The notes beneath the pieces were generated by a model, which was not told the origin of the DNA, made no database searches, and saw nothing but the letters and a program-made list of their open reading frames with translations. This document shows, piece after piece, positions 5,843 to 8,358 of a DNA stretch of 8,358 nucleotides. The DNA is from Acidobacteriota bacterium. Its GTDB lineage: Bacteria > Acidobacteriota > Thermoanaerobaculia > Multivoradales > JAHEKO01. The translations under genes and the position numbers were made by a program. The number at the start of each line of letters is the position of its first letter. Position 1 is the first letter of the stretch. The stretch spans positions 1 to 8,358 of the forward strand of contig JAOTZA010000140.1 in NCBI GenBank assembly GCA_029861655.1, read 5' to 3'.

Positions 5843-7164
5843 CGCGCGATGTCCCCGAATCGCTCGGCGAGCTGGTCTCGGCCCTGCGCTCGGGAGAGCT
5901 CTCTTTCGAGACCTACTTCGACCGCCTCGAGGCCTTGGTGGCGGAACATGAGCCGCAAGTGCTGGCCTTGCTCCCAGAGGCGGAGCGGTTTTCCCGGCTG
6001 CGTCGGGATGCGAAGCGGCTCGAAGAGCGCTTTCCTGAGCCGGAGAATCGGCCTCTCCTTTTTGGTGTGCCCGCTGGGATCAAGGACATCTTCCATGTGG
6101 ATGGATTCGTCACCCGGGCCGGGAGTCGCGTCCCCGCCGAGGAGCTGGCCGGTCTCCAGGCCGCCTCGGTGACCGCCCTCGAAGAGGCCGGTGCCCTGGT
6201 CTTTGGCAAAACGGTGACCACCGAGTTCGCCTACTTTGGTCCCGGTCCGACGCGCAACCCGCACGACGAGAGCCGCACCCCCGGGGGTTCTTCGTCCGGT
6301 TCGGCGGCGGCTGTTGGAGCACGCATGTGTCCAATCGCGCTCGGCACCCAGACCATCGGTTCGGTTTCGCGCCCGGCGTCGTTTTGTGGTGTGGTGGGTT
6401 TCAAACCAAGCTACGACCGGATCTCACGCGACGGGGTCATTCCGCTGTCGCCTTCGCTCGACCACATCGGCTTGTTCACCACCGACTGCGCCGGAGCGCG
6501 TTTGGCTGCGAGCGTGCTGTGCACAGGTTGGCGGGACAGTGAGAGAGCAATGGAAAGACCGGTTCTTGGTGTACCCGAAGGGCCCTATTTGGAGCGCGCC
6601 GAAGCGGCCGGCCGCGATCACTTCGAAGCTGTGATCGGGACGCTTGCGACCGCTGGCTACGAGGTTCGGCGATTCGACGCGTTTGGAGATATCGCCGAGA
6701 TCGAGGATCGCCACTGCCGGATCGTCGCGGCCGAAGCGGCTCGGATTCACGGCACCTGGTATGCGAGCCATGGTGAGACTTACCATTCCAAGACGGCGGA
6801 GCTGATCGAGCGCGGTATGGAGATCACGGACGCCGAGCTTGCGATCGATCGCGCCGGGCGCGAGGAGCTGCGGTCTGCGCTGGTGGCTTCGATGAGAGCT
6901 GAAAGGATCGATCTGTGGATCTCACCCGCCGCTCCGGGAGTCGCGCCCGAGGGCCTCGACTCGACCGGCAACCCGGTGATGAATCTGCCGTGGAGCCATG
7001 CGGGTCTTCCCACCCTGGCGCTGCCGGCCGGAACGATCGACGGTCTTCCGATGGGGCTGCAGCTCGCGGCCGGTTGGTGGGAGGATGAAGCGCTCTTCTC
7101 CTGGGGAGCGCAACTCGAGCATCTCCTGGGGGCTCGTGGAAAGAGTCTGGGGGGAGAAGAGTGA
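5839..7164 (+). CDS. Amidase-signature family hydrolase
   Basis: 441 residues. The family hydrolyses C-N bonds of amides or ureides with a Ser-cisSer-Lys triad. Visible residues are K82 (GVPAGIKDIF), S151 in TPGGSSSGSAAAVGA and nucleophile S175 in GTQTIGSVSRPASFCGVVGFKP. The 24-residue spacing of the two serines matches the family. The nucleophile loop reads QTIGSVSRPA rather than the common DTGGSIRxPA, a variant known from stand-alone amidases rather than GatA. No GatB or GatC is present, so tRNA amidotransferase is unlikely. The C-terminus has the family's NLPWSHAGLPTLALPAG and GLPMGLQL segments. Start ATG 5839 overlaps the upstream stop and the stop overlaps the next gene (GTGA), so it is embedded in the operon. 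By context it may hydrolyse an amide or ureido intermediate made by the molybdenum hydroxylase pathway; ureidomalonase- or allophanate-type substrates are possible but unproven. Confidence 0.92.
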   Translation: MTRDVPESLGELVSALRSGELSFETYFDRLEALVAEHEPQVLALLPEAERFSRLRRDAKRLEERFPEPENRPLLFGVPAGIKDIFHVDGFVTRAGSRVPAEELAGLQAASVTALEEAGALVFGKTVTTEFAYFGPGPTRNPHDESRTPGGSSSGSAAAVGARMCPIALGTQTIGSVSRPASFCGVVGFKPSYDRISRDGVIPLSPSLDHIGLFTTDCAGARLAASVLCTGWRDSERAMERPVLGVPEGPYLERAEAAGRDHFEAVIGTLATAGYEVRRFDAFGDIAEIEDRHCRIVAAEAARIHGTWYASHGETYHSKTAELIERGMEITDAELAIDRAGREELRSALVASMRAERIDLWISPAAPGVAPEGLDSTGNPVMNLPWSHAGLPTLALPAGTIDGLPMGLQLAAGWWEDEALFSWGAQLEHLLGARGKSLGGEE

Positions 7165-8233
7165 AGAAGGTCTTCTTGGTTCTGGTGATTTTGCTCGTGG
7201 CCTGCACGGCGGTCGAGGAGCCGCAGGTGCAACCGTCAGCCTCGGCTCTCAACGAGCCGTTCGAGAAGGCTTCGAACGCGGCGGCGTCTGAACCAGCGGA
7301 AATCGTCGCGGCGACCGAGCACTTCGTCTTCCACAGCAACTTTCGGCTCAGCCTGCACGACTACCTGGACTGGGTCGTGGACGAAGGAGATCAGCAACCG
7401 GCAGACGAGGCTGACTGCTTCGCCGCTCTCACCGGCAGCAAGAAAGAGGGGTGGGAAGGAGCGCTGTCTGCATACCGAGAGGACTTCGGTAAGAGAGACG
7501 ATCTCCGCAATGGGGCATGGTGGCGCTACGCTACCGGTTGGCTGGACTCGACGCGGGTGAGTTCGGCGAGCGCTTTCGAGAACCGGTGGAGGAGCTCGTC
7601 GAGCTTCTCGATGGCGCCGCTCCCGGTTATCGGAGATGCGTCTGGGCGGTTCAAGACGAGAGAAGCCGCGAGTGGATCGCCAAAGCCGTTCCGCTGGTGA
7701 AAGCGCACGAGGCTGAGCTCAGCCAACGCTTGTCGCGCTATTTTGGTGAACCGTTTCCGCAGTCGTCGACTCCCGTAGCTGTGGTGCATTACGGGACTTG
7801 GTATGGAGCCAACACCGTGACCCGCCCGCACCACATCATGATCGGGGCGGGCGATCCCCAAAACCAGGGTCACTCGGCTCTCGAAGTGGTTTTCCACGAG
7901 GTCTCCCACACGATGGTCTCGCCGCGCAACGGAGCGGTGGCCCGTGCCCTGGCGTCTGCTGCTACCGAGACCGGACTGGAAGTTCCGCGGGGACTGTGGC
8001 ACGGAGTCCTCTTCTACACGGCGGGACAGGTGGTCCGGCAGGCCTTTTCCCAGGCGGGGGTGCGGGATTTCGTGTCCTTTTACGAGGAAGTGCTTCCGCG
8101 AGCTTGGCCGACATTTCTTGGGCCGCTCGAGTCCGAGTGGCAGCTGTACCTGGACGGAAAGATCGGTATGGACGAGGCGGCGCGCCGCCTCGTGACCCAG
8201 ACGTCGCAGCCCGCAAAGGAATCCCCGCAATGA
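7161..8233 (+). CDS. Lipoprotein with HExxH motif, putative metallopeptidase; frameshifted
   Basis: Start GTG 7161 overlaps the amidase stop (GTGA), with GGAG 4 nt upstream. The N-terminus MKKVFLVLVILLVACTAV is a lipoprotein signal with lipobox LVAC (Cys15), so the protein should be membrane-anchored outside the cytoplasm. FVFHSNFRLSLHDYLDW follows at about 54. The frame reads well to 7516 (FGKRDDLRNGA), then turns Ser-rich and stops at 7700. In the -1 frame it resumes (MVALRYRLAG...) and runs to 8233 with HHIMIGAGDPQNQGHSALEVV and H-E-V-S-H (first His codon at 7895). Joined, the product is about 357 residues. From memory, uncharacterised proteins with FHS...LH and LEx2FHEVSH segments form a recognisable family with this architecture. 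Zinc peptidase activity is inferred from HExxH alone; no third ligand is assigned. The downstream piece begins with ATG 7517, so separate translation is possible but lacks a good ribosome site. Confidence 0.8.
7513..7517 (+). other. Probable single-base deletion (frameshift) in the lipoprotein gene
   Basis: At TGGGGCATGG the upstream frame reads Asn-Gly-Ala-Trp-Trp and the downstream coding frame reads Met-Val-Ala-Leu. One extra base, for example a fifth G or a second A, would join them as ...LRNG(G/A)MVALRYRL. No XXXYYYZ slippery heptamer is present, so programmed -1 frameshifting is not supported. Confidence 0.75.
8215..8220 (+). promoter_or_regulatory. Ribosome binding site of the FdrA-like gene
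   Basis: AAAGGA, 9 nt before ATG 8230 and inside the end of the lipoprotein gene. It shows that the FdrA-like gene can be started independently as well as by coupling. Confidence 0.55.
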
Positions 8234-8358
8234 TCCTCAGCCACCAGGTGCGCCGCGGTGAGTACGCCGATTCGATCGTTCTGATGCAGCTTCAGAGCTC
8301 GCTCGCCGGGCTGGACAAGATCGATGATGCCGGCGTGGTGATGGCGACCGAGGCGAAC
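8230..8358 (+). CDS. fdrA: N-terminus of an FdrA-like (acyl-CoA synthetase fold) protein, truncated by the window edge
   Basis: Only 43 residues are visible: MILSHQVRRGEYADSIVLMQ, then LQSSLAGLDKIDDAGVVMATEAN. The pattern of a short strand, (G)xYxDSxxLMxxxxxLxxLxxIxDAxVxMxTxAN, matches my recollection of the FdrA N-terminus (YxDSVxLMxxSxxL...VxxAxVMMGTPAN). FdrA proteins have a succinyl-CoA-synthetase-like fold. In E. coli fdrA with ylbE and ylbF is reported to encode oxamic transcarbamylase in allantoin catabolism. The start overlaps the lipoprotein stop (ATGA) and has an AAAGGA site. If correct, YlbE/YlbF-like (DUF1116, DUF2877) genes and a carbamate kinase would be expected next. The call rests on a short stretch. 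Confidence 0.65.
   Translation, partial: MILSHQVRRGEYADSIVLMQLQSSLAGLDKIDDAGVVMATEAN

Noticed and set aside
5839..7164. GatA subunit of the tRNA amidotransferase
   Set aside because: The nucleophile loop (QTIGSVSRPA) is not GatA-like, no gatB or gatC is adjacent, and the operon is catabolic.
7505..7525. Programmed -1 ribosomal frameshifting in the lipoprotein gene
   Set aside because: No XXXYYYZ slippery heptamer in the right phase, and the upstream frame does not stop soon after the junction as usual sites do.
7526..8230. Minus-strand open frame of 234 codons opposite the lipoprotein
   Set aside because: The plus strand carries the HEVSH domain with operon overlaps; the minus product has no recognisable motif or start context.

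Overview
GC-rich, densely coded bacterial DNA. Two minus-strand genes sit on the left, and a plus-strand gene and operon run rightward from about 2.8 kb. Signal peptides, a lipobox, Shine-Dalgarno sites and a long envelope repeat protein indicate a didermal environmental bacterium. Acidobacteriota or a myxobacterium-like lineage would fit, but this is only an impression from gene style, with no marker gene to confirm it. No rRNA, tRNA, CRISPR array, transposase or phage gene was seen.

Left part (1-2762, minus strand). A secreted protein made almost entirely of 23-residue repeats runs off the left edge (start 1706). It has about ten 'VLVKEASSR' repeats, a Cys-containing hinge repeat, then a run of 'MVEGPKTR' repeats. 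One repeat is 68 bp instead of 69 bp, which breaks the reading frame near 279; beyond the break the repeats continue intact in the shifted frame. Upstream of it lies a signal-peptide zinc peptidase of the gluzincin / peptidase MA type with a C-terminal membrane anchor (1845-2762).

Middle (2829-4463, plus strand). A cardiolipin-synthase-type phospholipase D protein is divergent from the peptidase across a 66-bp gap containing a small inverted repeat. It is followed by a perfect 30-bp palindrome (4323-4389) that separates it from the next operon.

Right part (4464-8358, plus strand). This is a tightly packed operon: the FAD subunit of a molybdenum hydroxylase (CoxM-like), its [2Fe-2S] subunit (CoxS-like), an amidase-signature hydrolase, a lipoprotein with an HExxH motif (broken by a one-base frameshift near 7516), and the first 43 codons of an FdrA-like protein. 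The last four genes overlap by 4 bp at each junction (ATGA/GTGA). The set suggests oxidation of a nitrogen heterocycle or similar compound, amide hydrolysis and FdrA-type carbamoyl/acyl transfer, possibly purine, pyrimidine or ureide breakdown. The molybdopterin catalytic subunit (CoxL) is not in the window. The substrate is inferred, not shown.

Both frameshifts look like the loss of one base from a short homopolymer, so sequencing or assembly error is a strong alternative to real gene decay.
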